In this document: piece by piece, positions 7,455-14,256 of the stretch
How the letters are laid out: the number at the start of each line of letters is the position of its first letter
Position numbering within the stretch: position 1 is the stretch's first letter
NCBI GenBank assembly: GCA_050290785.1
Contig: JBNKIR010000050.1
Span: 1-17,964, forward strand
Direction: 5' to 3'
DNA: 17,964 nt
Origin: JAAGZL01 sp050290785
GTDB lineage: Bacteria; Pseudomonadota; Gammaproteobacteria; Chromatiales; Chromatiaceae
Position numbers and translations under genes: made by a program
Notes under the pieces: model-generated
Told to the model about the DNA's origin: nothing
The model's input: only the letters and a program-made list of their open reading frames with translations
Databases searched by the model: none

Positions 7455-8375
7455 ATGCACGATCAGTTTCTATATCAATTGGATGTCAACGCGTCAGGTG
7501 CGGTCTCCATGCAGGAGATCGCCAATGCGGGAAAACTCCCTGACGGACTGACCCACCTGATCTCACTCCCCATCGACGGCCAGGACTATCTGCTCGGCGC
7601 GGATGCCAACGGCAATGCCACACTGTTCGGTCTGCTCGCCAGCGAACCCTTTATATCCGAAGGGGTTCCGGTCGCGCTGAACATAGGGCCATTCGACATG
7701 GTGCGCGCCTTCACCCTGGCCAACCAGGCCTATCTGATCACCTATGCGGCAGAAGGTGGGGACCTGAATTTTTTCGCGCTTGATGCCGACGGTACCGTAT
7801 CGCGACCATATCACTATTACCGCAAGCGCCAGCCGGGCCTCACCACCGGTTGGACCACCTTTGAAACCCTCACCTATCTCAATGCGCCCTATTTCCTGTC
7901 CTACAACGACACCAGCGGAGATGTGGACCTGTTCAGCATTGCGGCAAAATCTGTTTCCGCCGCCGATACCCCGCCGCTATTCTGCAGTAACGTCTGGTCC
8001 TGGACCTGGGCCAAGGGCTGGGGCAATTTCGCCTTCTTTCAACTGGGTGGTGAAAACTTCTTCTTCAAGATCAACCGTCCCTATCCCAACATCAACATCG
8101 ATCATCTGAGTACAGATCCCGCTATGCGCTCGAACGAGGTGGGAACCCATCTCAATATGCCTGACTGGCAGGACATCAGCATCGTGCGCGCTGTGACCCT
8201 GGATAACGCGATCCCCTTCCTGCTCACCTATCAGCCCAGCGGCAAGGCCGCATTCCATCGTATTTACGCCGACTGCCAGGGATGGAGTGATGAGGCGCCG
8301 ATCTCCACCGCGGCCGACATCAGCCAAATCACAACCTATCGACTGGGCGGTCAAAGTTTTGCTCTGCTTTATTAA
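7455..8375 (+). CDS. Hypothetical six-repeat, probably beta-propeller protein
   Basis: The 306 residues show six loosely repeated units about 50 residues apart, starting near residues 33, 83, 136, 191, 243 and 292. Each has a pattern like (V/I)xxFTLxxxxYLLxYxxxxG followed by a short strand pair: examples are VRAFTLANQAYLITYAAEGG, FETLTYLNAPYFLSYND and VRAVTLDNAIPFLLTYQPSG. The last unit stops after one strand pair. The N-terminus (QFLYQLDVNASG) would supply the missing strand, the classic 'Velcro' closure of a propeller. There is no signal peptide or membrane span. GGGAGG lies before the ATG, and the next gene starts 14 bases after the stop. A sugar- or ligand-binding scaffold is plausible (tachylectin-like propellers share the repeat style), but no function can be assigned. 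Confidence 0.75.
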   Translation: MHDQFLYQLDVNASGAVSMQEIANAGKLPDGLTHLISLPIDGQDYLLGADANGNATLFGLLASEPFISEGVPVALNIGPFDMVRAFTLANQAYLITYAAEGGDLNFFALDADGTVSRPYHYYRKRQPGLTTGWTTFETLTYLNAPYFLSYNDTSGDVDLFSIAAKSVSAADTPPLFCSNVWSWTWAKGWGNFAFFQLGGENFFFKINRPYPNINIDHLSTDPAMRSNEVGTHLNMPDWQDISIVRAVTLDNAIPFLLTYQPSGKAAFHRIYADCQGWSDEAPISTAADISQITTYRLGGQSFALLY

Positions 8376-8389
8376 TTCGGAGGTCCTAA

Positions 8390-9967
8390 ATGACAAAACA
8401 AAATAATCTTCCCCTTGAGGTGCGCCTGGCGCAGGATGTCAGAGGGTGCAAAAGCTGCGACTGGTTCTGGCAAGGAACGCCGCCTTATGGTCCGTACCCC
8501 GGTTATGACTGGTTGTGTGACTATCCGCCTGAGGCCATCTCCACGCAGCCGCAGAAGGCGGGATATATGCAGCCCTGGCCCTGGCTGCAGGCCACCTTTA
8601 CCGAATCCTGCATAGTAGAGCCCGGCATCATGCACGGTTGCCGCATGGCCCCCATCATGACGGTGGGTATCAACCCGAACATGACGGCCTGGTTCCCCTA
8701 TTCCAGTTCCGCCGGCTGGTGTTATCCAGCGTTCTCCAAGGCAGAGCGTTACGCCTACTACTACCGCCATTTCACCCTGTACCAGGAGAGCGTTGCGGCC
8801 GAGACGGTACTCCAGGGGATCGATCCGCAACAGCGCATTCTGGCCGAGGATGATGGTGAGGTGATCGGCGCCACCCGCGGCATGGCCCACAACTACATGG
8901 AGCTGACGGTGCAGTACACCGGCCGGCCGCAGCCCACCGTGTATGAGATCGCCTTTACCCCCGATGACCGCTGGGTGATCCTGGTCGACCGCAACGACAA
9001 GATCACCAAGGGGACGGTGCTGGCCGGTTGTTTCGCCCCCCAGGCCGGAGCCAAGATCGAGCTGTACGAGAACGCTGCCGGCTACTATCAGCGCATGCTC
9101 CCGGTGCTGGAACGCTTTGCGGACAAGACCGGCATCCCGCAACAGAAGCTTACCGTGGGCGAAGACGTGGCGCAGCACGACATGGTGAGTTGCGCCTCTC
9201 CCGGCTGGCAGAGCAAATACGATATGCCGCAGGACACCCTGACCCGGCGTTGCGTTGATGAACACGCCTGGGTGGTTTCGCAATTCGTGCAGAGCCAACC
9301 CAAGGTGGTGATCCTGGTCGGAGGTTCCGCCTTGGCGATGTTCCGTACCGTGTTCTGGCCCTTCATGACCCTGGACTCCGATGGCCGCGATATCTATCAA
9401 CTGCTGGAGGAGACCTGCACACGCCCGACCTATGTCACCATCGACATCGGCCCGGTCAAATTCAGATCGCGCCTACTGACTCCACCCCACTTCTCCTATT
9501 CCGATAACTTCAAGGCCCAGGCGCGCCTGTCACCCCAGGCCTGGGAAGCCTTTATTGCGGACTTCAAACCGGACGCGGAGGTGCTGGAGAAGGATAAGCG
9601 CGTCTATCCCGCTTCCAGCAGCGGCTATATCCCCATCGAGATCAGCGGCGACGATGACCCGATCCGGGCCGACATCAGCGTGTCCGGATGGCAGGTCCTG
9701 ATGGCCTATTACATGGACCCCTATGACCTGCTGGCCCAGGCGCTGGCCGACGAAGAGAAGGCCGGGACCCTGACCTTCGACACCACCAGCGGCCATCTCC
9801 AGCGCACGGACGGACCCTGTCATTTCTGTGGCAACGACGCCTGGACCTTTCCCGAGGGCTGCGCCTACGGCAAGACAGAACTGCCGCCCAACCCCGACGG
9901 CATGCTGGAGGGGGTGGTGCAGGAGATCCTGGCCCGCGCCAGACAGAAGTCGGCTTCCGAGTCTTAA
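8390..9967 (+). CDS. Large protein with an Fe-S uracil-DNA-glycosylase-like core
   Basis: This is a 525-residue protein. I do not recognise a named family over the full length, but landmarks follow iron-sulfur uracil-DNA glycosylases in order: CKSC (Cys20, Cys23), then IMTVGINPN (about 89-97), close to the GINPG-type motif A of MUG/TDG enzymes, then DMVSC (Cys268), RRC (Cys288) with a following helix, and PKVVILVGGSALAMF (304-318) like the family's 'PKxIVxLG..A' strand, and finally TPPHFSY (365-371), where HPS is expected. Four cysteines would bind a 4Fe-4S cluster. A beta-rich insert of roughly 140 residues (115-255) splits the core, and a C-terminal extension carries CHFC...C (477-491), a possible half zinc site. 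GGAGG precedes the ATG. Uracil excision is not assured, since the catalytic motifs differ. Confidence 0.72.
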   Translation: MTKQNNLPLEVRLAQDVRGCKSCDWFWQGTPPYGPYPGYDWLCDYPPEAISTQPQKAGYMQPWPWLQATFTESCIVEPGIMHGCRMAPIMTVGINPNMTAWFPYSSSAGWCYPAFSKAERYAYYYRHFTLYQESVAAETVLQGIDPQQRILAEDDGEVIGATRGMAHNYMELTVQYTGRPQPTVYEIAFTPDDRWVILVDRNDKITKGTVLAGCFAPQAGAKIELYENAAGYYQRMLPVLERFADKTGIPQQKLTVGEDVAQHDMVSCASPGWQSKYDMPQDTLTRRCVDEHAWVVSQFVQSQPKVVILVGGSALAMFRTVFWPFMTLDSDGRDIYQLLEETCTRPTYVTIDIGPVKFRSRLLTPPHFSYSDNFKAQARLSPQAWEAFIADFKPDAEVLEKDKRVYPASSSGYIPIEISGDDDPIRADISVSGWQVLMAYYMDPYDLLAQALADEEKAGTLTFDTTSGHLQRTDGPCHFCGNDAWTFPEGCAYGKTELPPNPDGMLEGVVQEILARARQKSASES

Positions 9968-9991
9968 GGAGACACAGATTAATTCTCTTTT

Positions 9992-10019
9992 CATCATCCC
10001 CGCGCAGGCGGGGATCCAG
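9992..10019. repeat. REP-type palindrome, type A, copy 2
   Basis: It has the same 20-bp core as copy 1 (9996-10015) plus CCAG. Together with the preceding GATTNATTCTCTTTT and the stop-proximal TAAGGA it matches copy 3: in both, the core starts 29 bases after the last base of a stop codon. Confidence 0.85.
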
Positions 10020-10050
10020 AAAAACCAATCACATAGGTTCCCGCCTAGCG

Positions 10051-10147
10051 GGAGTAGTGGTACATGGCATGGATTGCTCCCGGCAATCCTTTTGCATTCC
10101 CCACATCCCTGTGGGTCAGATGTGCCGTTTACGGACCAAAGGATGGA
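10051..10147. repeat. 97-bp structured repeat element, copy 1
   Basis: It matches 12890-12986 at 95 of 97 positions. It can fold as a three-way junction: an outer stem GGTACAT/ATGTGCC (10059-10065 with 10120-10126), hairpin GGATTGC/GCAATCC (10071-10089) and hairpin CCCACA/TGTGGG (10100-10115). A REP-like hairpin TCCCGC-CTA-GCGGGA (10039-10053) abuts its left end. Confidence 0.8.
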
Positions 10148-10206
10148 GCGACGCGTAAAAGGGACAGCAGTAACTTAAACAAAAACAAACCAGCGAAGGA
10201 GACGCC

Positions 10207-11295
10207 ATGATCAATAAACTTCCCCATCACGACATCCTGTTGAACTACAACCCGGAAGCGCCGGACAAACGCTTTATCGAGGCCGGCCATGAACACGCAA
10301 TACTTAGTCACTCGGAACGTATGCCGGCCCAGGTGCCCTGGCCGACGGGACTTACCCCGATCCCCGTACCGCTCGATCCCGAGCCGGACGAAAAAGACAG
10401 CCTGGATCGCTTCAATGGCTACGATGCCGTGGTCATTACCTGGACTGCCGCCGAGGCCGCTACCCTGGCCGCCCTGTTTACACCTGGCTGCCCCACAACA
10501 GGCTGGTATGAGTATCGGCATAATGTGGATGCATACATTCCGCTGGTCACCGGCGTGCACGCCCCCTTCAACGATAAAGGCCTGGCACGTTATTACCATA
10601 GCCTGGCGCTGTACTTTCCCTGCCAGATCGGCGACTACAAGGTGTTGGTGATGAAGTCCGGCCTGCATCTAGATTACGACGGGCCGGCCACCCCGGTCTA
10701 CAAACTGATCCAGGAGATCATCGCCGCGGTGCAACCGAAGTTGTTTATCACCACCGGCACCGGCGGTGGTATCGGCGCGGACGTGGCCCTGGGGGATGTC
10801 ATCATCGGCGCCCATACGCGTTTCGATTGCACGACACAATTCAAAAATGAATCATGGGCCTCTGCCAGCTATGCCACTTCATCCCTGGCGGCCGGCGTGT
10901 TAGCGGCCATCACGCCCAATCTGACCTCGGTCAACGCCGCCAGGATCGGCGGTTATTACGGCGCCAGGGCAACACCCAAGATCTGGTCCGGAGGTACAAC
11001 CACCATCGTGACCACAGACTTTTTCGGCTTCGATGACTCCACCGATCACTACAAGTTGCAAGGTAAGGGACAGTCCTGCGACATGGGCGATGCGATGGTG
11101 ATCAAGGCAGCCATGGAGTCTCCGATCCAAACCGACTGTTTCGCCGTGCGCAACGCCTCCGATCCACAGATCAAAAATCCATCGGGAGATATGAAAGAGG
11201 CCGACAAAGAGGCTGGCTACATCTACCGCAGATTCGGGGTCTACACCACAGCAGCCAGTGTGATCGCTAGCTGGGCCATTATTACCAACAGCTAA
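10207..11295 (+). CDS. Nucleoside phosphorylase / nucleosidase-fold protein
   Basis: The 362-residue protein resembles the PNP_UDP_1 superfamily, which splits the N-glycosidic bond of nucleosides or related compounds. The fold's landmarks are YDAVVITWTAAEAATL (72-87, first strand and helix), LFITTGTGGGIG (179-190, the glycine-rich ligand loop), ALGDVIIG and FAVRNASDP (312-320), in which Asp319 matches the catalytic Asp of the 'ISD' motif. The usual 'ME' ribose-binding motif reads CDMGDAMV (291-298): Gly replaces Glu, with Asp next to it, so the sugar contact is altered. The first 70 residues are an extra, Pro-rich segment. AAGGAG precedes the ATG. A 239-base gap holding a REP and the 97-bp element separates it from the upstream gene. 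The substrate is unknown. Biological-conflict nucleosidases of this fold also exist. Confidence 0.8.
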   Translation: MINKLPHHDILLNYNPEAPDKRFIEAGHEHAILSHSERMPAQVPWPTGLTPIPVPLDPEPDEKDSLDRFNGYDAVVITWTAAEAATLAALFTPGCPTTGWYEYRHNVDAYIPLVTGVHAPFNDKGLARYYHSLALYFPCQIGDYKVLVMKSGLHLDYDGPATPVYKLIQEIIAAVQPKLFITTGTGGGIGADVALGDVIIGAHTRFDCTTQFKNESWASASYATSSLAAGVLAAITPNLTSVNAARIGGYYGARATPKIWSGGTTTIVTTDFFGFDDSTDHYKLQGKGQSCDMGDAMVIKAAMESPIQTDCFAVRNASDPQIKNPSGDMKEADKEAGYIYRRFGVYTTAASVIASWAIITNS

Positions 11296-11320
11296 GGAAC
11301 CTCTGATTCATTCTCTTTTT

Positions 11321-11347
11321 GTCATCCCCGCGCAGGCGGGGATCCAG
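11321..11347. repeat. REP-type palindrome, type A, copy 3
   Basis: Core ATCCCCGC-GCAG-GCGGGGAT (11324-11343) plus CCAG. It starts 29 bases after the stop codon of the upstream gene, exactly as copy 2 does, with similar sequence between. Confidence 0.85.
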
Positions 11348-11416
11348 AGGCTGTCTCCAATACCAAATAACATCCACGGCACACAGCCCATTCACACAAC
11401 TTAACGAGGTATCAAA

Positions 11417-12568
11417 ATGGAAACATACCCCAGAATCATCACCGCCCTACAGGACATGGTAGATAACGATGAAAAACTAAAAGCGGAACTCATGCGCTGT
11501 ATCGACCAGGCCTACGCACAATGGGAAAAACAGGACAATCCACCCCAATGGGCGCTGATCAAAACCCTCGACCAGTTTTACGCCTATCTGGACCGCCTGA
11601 TGATCTCGACACCGGCGGATTCCGATTTTGACGATCTGTTTCATGAACTCTACTTTATTATCAGCCAGGACAATAACGCACTACAGACCAAAAAAGAGTT
11701 TGCAACATTTCAGGAATGGCTGGCCGTGTTTGTAGAGGTATACGGCAGTTTCCTGAACACACCGCAATCGGCCAACAAACTCTACTCCTTCACCCACGAC
11801 AAGACCTTTGAGATAGGACTGTTCACCATACCGCCCGGTGGGTTCAACAGCTTTAACACCTTCTTCTGCCGCTATATAAGACCGGGAGAAAGGCCCATAG
11901 GCACTGACACCTACGCCTTCGATCCACCCTCTGCCGGCAACCCCGTACCCGAGTCGCCCAAGACAGATCCCGACACCATCCATAAGAACATGTCAGATGA
12001 CAGTGTAATCGTTGTCCCGGCAGACAGCGTGTATAAAGGGTGCTGGCACATCAGCAAAAAAGATACCGTTACAGTCTCCAAAGGCAACACCTACAAAATA
12101 GGCGATCTACTGGAAGGCAGCGAATATGCTGACTGCTTTAAAGGCGGCATCTTCACCCACAGTTATCTAACCGTATTCACCTACCATCGTTACCATGTCC
12201 CTGTGCGGGGAACCATCCTGGAGACGAGGATAGTCACAGGACAGGTTTATGCGAATGTAGAACTAACCGACGGGCATCTTGGCGCCACGGACGGTACGGG
12301 CTACCAATTCAAACAGGACCGGGCATTAATAGTCATGGACTCTCCTTTAGGTAAAGTGGCCATGATCCCCATCGGCATGGACTTTATCTCATCCTGTAAC
12401 CTTTCTGTGGATGAAGGCGCCTACATTAACAAAGGTGATGAGTTCGGTTATTTTCTATTCGGCGGCTCAGACATGATCATGCTGTTTGAAAACCCAGATA
12501 TTGAGATCGCTCTAAAAGAAACAGATAAGTTTCATAAATTAGGACAGGTGTTCGGGAGAGTAAAATAG
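11417..12568 (+). CDS. Phosphatidylserine-decarboxylase-family protein (long form with N-terminal helical domain)
   Basis: This 383-residue protein has a C-terminal PSD domain: FNSFNTFFCRYIRPGERPI (143-161), VVPADSVYKG (PADS at 201-204), YHRYHVPVRG (256-265) and KGDEFGYFLFGGSD (339-352). PSD enzymes self-cleave before a Ser to make a pyruvoyl group. Here GGS-D replaces the usual LGST, with Ser351 as the candidate, and the Asp and His of the cleavage triad appear kept. The helical N-terminus (about 1-140, including FLNTPQSANKL) resembles the extra domain of long PSD-like proteins, a group that includes the fungal tryptophan decarboxylase PsiD. There is no membrane anchor, so a soluble amino-acid decarboxylase is as likely as a lipid enzyme. 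GAGG precedes the ATG. It is the last gene of the cluster and is AT-richer than its neighbours. Confidence 0.85.
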   Translation: METYPRIITALQDMVDNDEKLKAELMRCIDQAYAQWEKQDNPPQWALIKTLDQFYAYLDRLMISTPADSDFDDLFHELYFIISQDNNALQTKKEFATFQEWLAVFVEVYGSFLNTPQSANKLYSFTHDKTFEIGLFTIPPGGFNSFNTFFCRYIRPGERPIGTDTYAFDPPSAGNPVPESPKTDPDTIHKNMSDDSVIVVPADSVYKGCWHISKKDTVTVSKGNTYKIGDLLEGSEYADCFKGGIFTHSYLTVFTYHRYHVPVRGTILETRIVTGQVYANVELTDGHLGATDGTGYQFKQDRALIVMDSPLGKVAMIPIGMDFISSCNLSVDEGAYINKGDEFGYFLFGGSDMIMLFENPDIEIALKETDKFHKLGQVFGRVK

Positions 12569-12577
12569 GTCACCGTA

Positions 12578-12609
12578 CCGTCATCCTGCGGCTTGACCGC
12601 GGGATCCAG
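12578..12609. repeat. REP-type palindrome, type B, copy 1
   Basis: CCGTCATCC...GGATCCAG around the stem GCGG-CTTGA-CCGC, 9 bases after the stop of the decarboxylase-like gene. It may also act as a terminator or mRNA-stabilising hairpin. Confidence 0.75.
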
Positions 12610-12656
12610 TGTGCAACCCGGACATAGTTGGGGTGAGGGGGAAAATCTGAAAAATA

Positions 12657-12793
12657 CCCTCTCCCTAGCCCTTTGGGCGACGACTCCAGGGATGGAGGAG
12701 ATACGAGCCCATGGACGGGCGAAGGTAGAATAATGCAGGAGCAATTATCGAGAGCGACGCAGGTTGCCAAAGCCGAGAGGGCTAGGGTGAGGG
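12657..12793. mobile_element. MITE-like element with 16-bp terminal inverted repeats
   Basis: CCCTCTCCCTAGCCCT at the left end is matched by AGGGCTAGGGTGAGGG at the right end (15 of 16 pairs). The 137-bp element has no coding capacity. Internal sequence at 12751-12776 recurs inverted at 3802-3827. Confidence 0.5.
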
Positions 12794-12801
12794 GATAAAA
12801 C

Positions 12802-12865
12802 CCCCACCACAAAGCCCCATAATCACCTTAAACAACCTCTCCCTGGAACAGGGCTTAACCAGAAA
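12802..12865 (-). pseudogene. 64-bp duplicate of the 3' end of the response-regulator gene
   Basis: 63 of 64 bases equal 14271-14334, which encodes the C-terminal 20 or so codons of the receiver-domain protein (LLKPCSRERLFKVIMGL in the intact gene). The rest of the gene is absent: a MITE-like element lies on one side and a REP on the other. Confidence 0.75.
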
Positions 12866-12891
12866 ACCGTCATCCCGCGACTTGATCGCGG
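12863..12891. repeat. REP type B, copy 2, interrupted by the 97-bp element
   Basis: AAAACCGTCATCCCGCGACT and the following GATCGCGG equal the REPs at 14158 and 15041, but where they continue GATCCAGG this copy continues into the 97-bp element. AATCCAG resumes directly after that element, at 12985. Confidence 0.75.
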
Positions 12892-12986
12892 AGTAGTGGC
12901 ACATGGCATGGATTGCTCCCGGCAATCCTTTTGCATTCCCCACATCCCTGTGGGTCAGATGTGCCGTTTACGGACCGAAGGATGGA
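12890..12986. repeat. 97-bp structured repeat element, copy 2
   Basis: It differs from copy 1 (10051-10147) at two positions. The change at 12900 (C instead of T) turns a G-U pair of the predicted outer stem into a G-C pair, so pairing is kept. It lies inside a REP. Confidence 0.8.
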
Positions 12987-13235
12987 ATCCAGATTGTTCT
13001 TGATTTTCCGCCTCTGAGGAACGATAGTTCTCAACAGACGGGTAAATCCTGCTGCGTGCCTAAGGTGCTTCCTCCCATCGGTTGGATATGAGCCATAGGA
13101 ATCCAGGCGCATCAGGGGCCGTCTTTTTTGTGCCTATTAGTGTCCGATAATTTCGATCAAGTCTGGCCCAATTGGTCGCTTATAAACGAATAATTACTGT
13201 ATATGCACAGAGGATAATGAATTATAATTCTATAT

Positions 13236-13427
13236 ATGAAACCGAAGTCACTATCCAAAACCAATCACTGGGTGAAAAGAGACCAGAAGTCCGGTCGCTT
13301 CCTCAATACCAACGTGGCTTCTTCCACTGCAGTAGAAACAAGACAGCCCGTCGCCAGAGTGGTGAAGCGCATAGACAAACTTAAATCATCGAAGCCTGCA
13401 ATACTTCAGAAAAGACGCGCTTCATAG
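13236..13427 (+). CDS. Small basic protein, convergent with the second Fic gene
   Basis: The 63 residues are very basic, with the segment VKRDQKSGRFLNTN (about 13-26) followed by a Ser/Thr-rich stretch, a pattern I associate with small proteins near toxin genes (KRDxKTGRF type). It may be a companion or antitoxin of the Fic protein, but that is inference. It ends 47 bases inside the opposite-strand Fic gene, and no Shine-Dalgarno precedes its ATG. A second frame over the same bases begins at ATG 13217 (MNYNSIYETE) with AGAGG too close to it. The assignment is uncertain. Confidence 0.4.
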   Translation: MKPKSLSKTNHWVKRDQKSGRFLNTNVASSTAVETRQPVARVVKRIDKLKSSKPAILQKRRAS

Positions 13428-14010
13428 GGCCATAATCCCCAGCATACCCCTGGTGAATTGCGGTTATATACTCGGCCTCGTGTTCACTGATCCAGGTAAA
13501 ATCCAGCAATGGCATCCCAGCCTGCAAAGCCATAATAGTAGCAAGAACTCTTGCAATTCGTCCGTTTCCTTCCCGAAACGGATGAATGATAATTAGCTCA
13601 ACATGGCAAATAGCGAGTGACTCTATCAACCCGCTCTTATCGAACCCTTCGCAAGGCGTATGTTTAACAAGAAAATTACTTTCGAAATCTAACATCAAAC
13701 CAGGTATCCGGTTTGCTGCCGCGAACATGAACTCACCTTTCTGGATATTCACAGAGCGATACTCACCTGCCCATGGATAAACCTGTCCGAGCCAGATTTT
13801 ATGCCATTCGCACAAGTCAGAGATGGTAAGCCGCTGGTCCATCTCGATATCTTCCAGCAATTTCGATTGCAGCTCCTGCAGCAGGACCAATTCAACGTCA
13901 TCCATTTCATCGGAATCGATGATCCCCAACTTGTTGGACAACACCTCATCGTTAGATCCAGGCTGATATTGCCCTTGAGGGTTTCCATTGGTGTCGTAGC
14001 GATTAGTCAT
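13381..14010 (-). CDS. Second Fic-family protein
   Basis: This is a 209-residue Fic/Doc-type protein with an intact active-site motif HPFREGNGRIAR at residues 143-154, a flap-like segment GEYRSVNIQKGEFMF (82-96) and the family's start SNKLGIIDSDEMDDVE. It should modify proteins with AMP or a related group. Unlike the Fic protein at 4479-5624, I see no (S/T)xxxE(G/N) inhibitory helix before the domain or at the C-terminus, so restraint may come from a separate antitoxin. The convergent small ORF at 13236 is the only candidate nearby. The start at 14010 lacks a clear ribosome site, and a REP-like hairpin (14033-14056) lies upstream. The two Fic proteins are too different to be a recent duplication. 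Confidence 0.9.
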   Translation of the reverse strand: MTNRYDTNGNPQGQYQPGSNDEVLSNKLGIIDSDEMDDVELVLLQELQSKLLEDIEMDQRLTISDLCEWHKIWLGQVYPWAGEYRSVNIQKGEFMFAAANRIPGLMLDFESNFLVKHTPCEGFDKSGLIESLAICHVELIIIHPFREGNGRIARVLATIMALQAGMPLLDFTWISEHEAEYITAIHQGYAGDYGPMKRVFSEVLQASMI

Positions 14011-14032
14011 TAGTCGGAGTATAGATCGTAGT

Positions 14033-14056
14033 GCGGATTAGCGAAGCGTAATCCGC
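14033..14056. repeat. Short REP-like hairpin upstream of the second fic gene
   Basis: GCGGATTA-GCGAAGCG-TAATCCGC is a perfect 8-bp inverted repeat with an 8-base loop. Hairpins of this sequence style are dispersed in many proteobacterial genomes. Confidence 0.6.
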
Positions 14057-14157
14057 CGAATGTTTTATTCCAAGTCTGATGTAGTTGCACAAGTAACATG
14101 TGACTGAATCATGAGCGCAATGCCCGTTGGTTATTGCGGCTTACGGTCCTGTCACAG

Positions 14158-14230
14158 AAAACCGTCATCCCGCGACTTGATCGCGGGATCCAGGCACCTT
14201 ATAAACAATTGGGGTCTGACCTTATTAATC
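14158..14230. repeat. 73-bp REP-plus-tail repeat, copy 1
   Basis: A type B REP palindrome followed by a 40-base tail (GGCACCTTA...CTGACCTTATTAATC). It matches 15041-15113 at 70 of 73 positions. It lies just past the 3' end of the response-regulator gene. Confidence 0.8.
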
Positions 14231-14256
14231 TGTGTCAAGCGGCTGATAAACCTTCG

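Larger units (their letters stand above)
12569..13235. other. Repeat-packed intergenic region
   Basis: These 667 bases hold, left to right, a REP (12578-12609), a MITE-like element (12657-12793), a 64-bp response-regulator gene fragment (12802-12865), and an interrupted REP with the 97-bp element (12863-12986). The remaining 250 bases show no structure I can name. Frames such as one starting at 12903 lie inside the repeat and are not genes. Confidence 0.7.

Noticed and set aside
8372..9400. 342-codon open frame opposite the UDG-like gene
   Set aside because: Low-complexity His/Gly/Arg-rich translation typical of an antisense shadow; the plus-strand gene has GGAGG and clear motifs.
12903..13091. 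62-codon frame (MAWIAPGNPFAF) as a small protein gene
   Set aside because: It lies in the 97-bp repeat; the same words occur at the other copy. Such proteins are likely annotation artefacts of the repeat.
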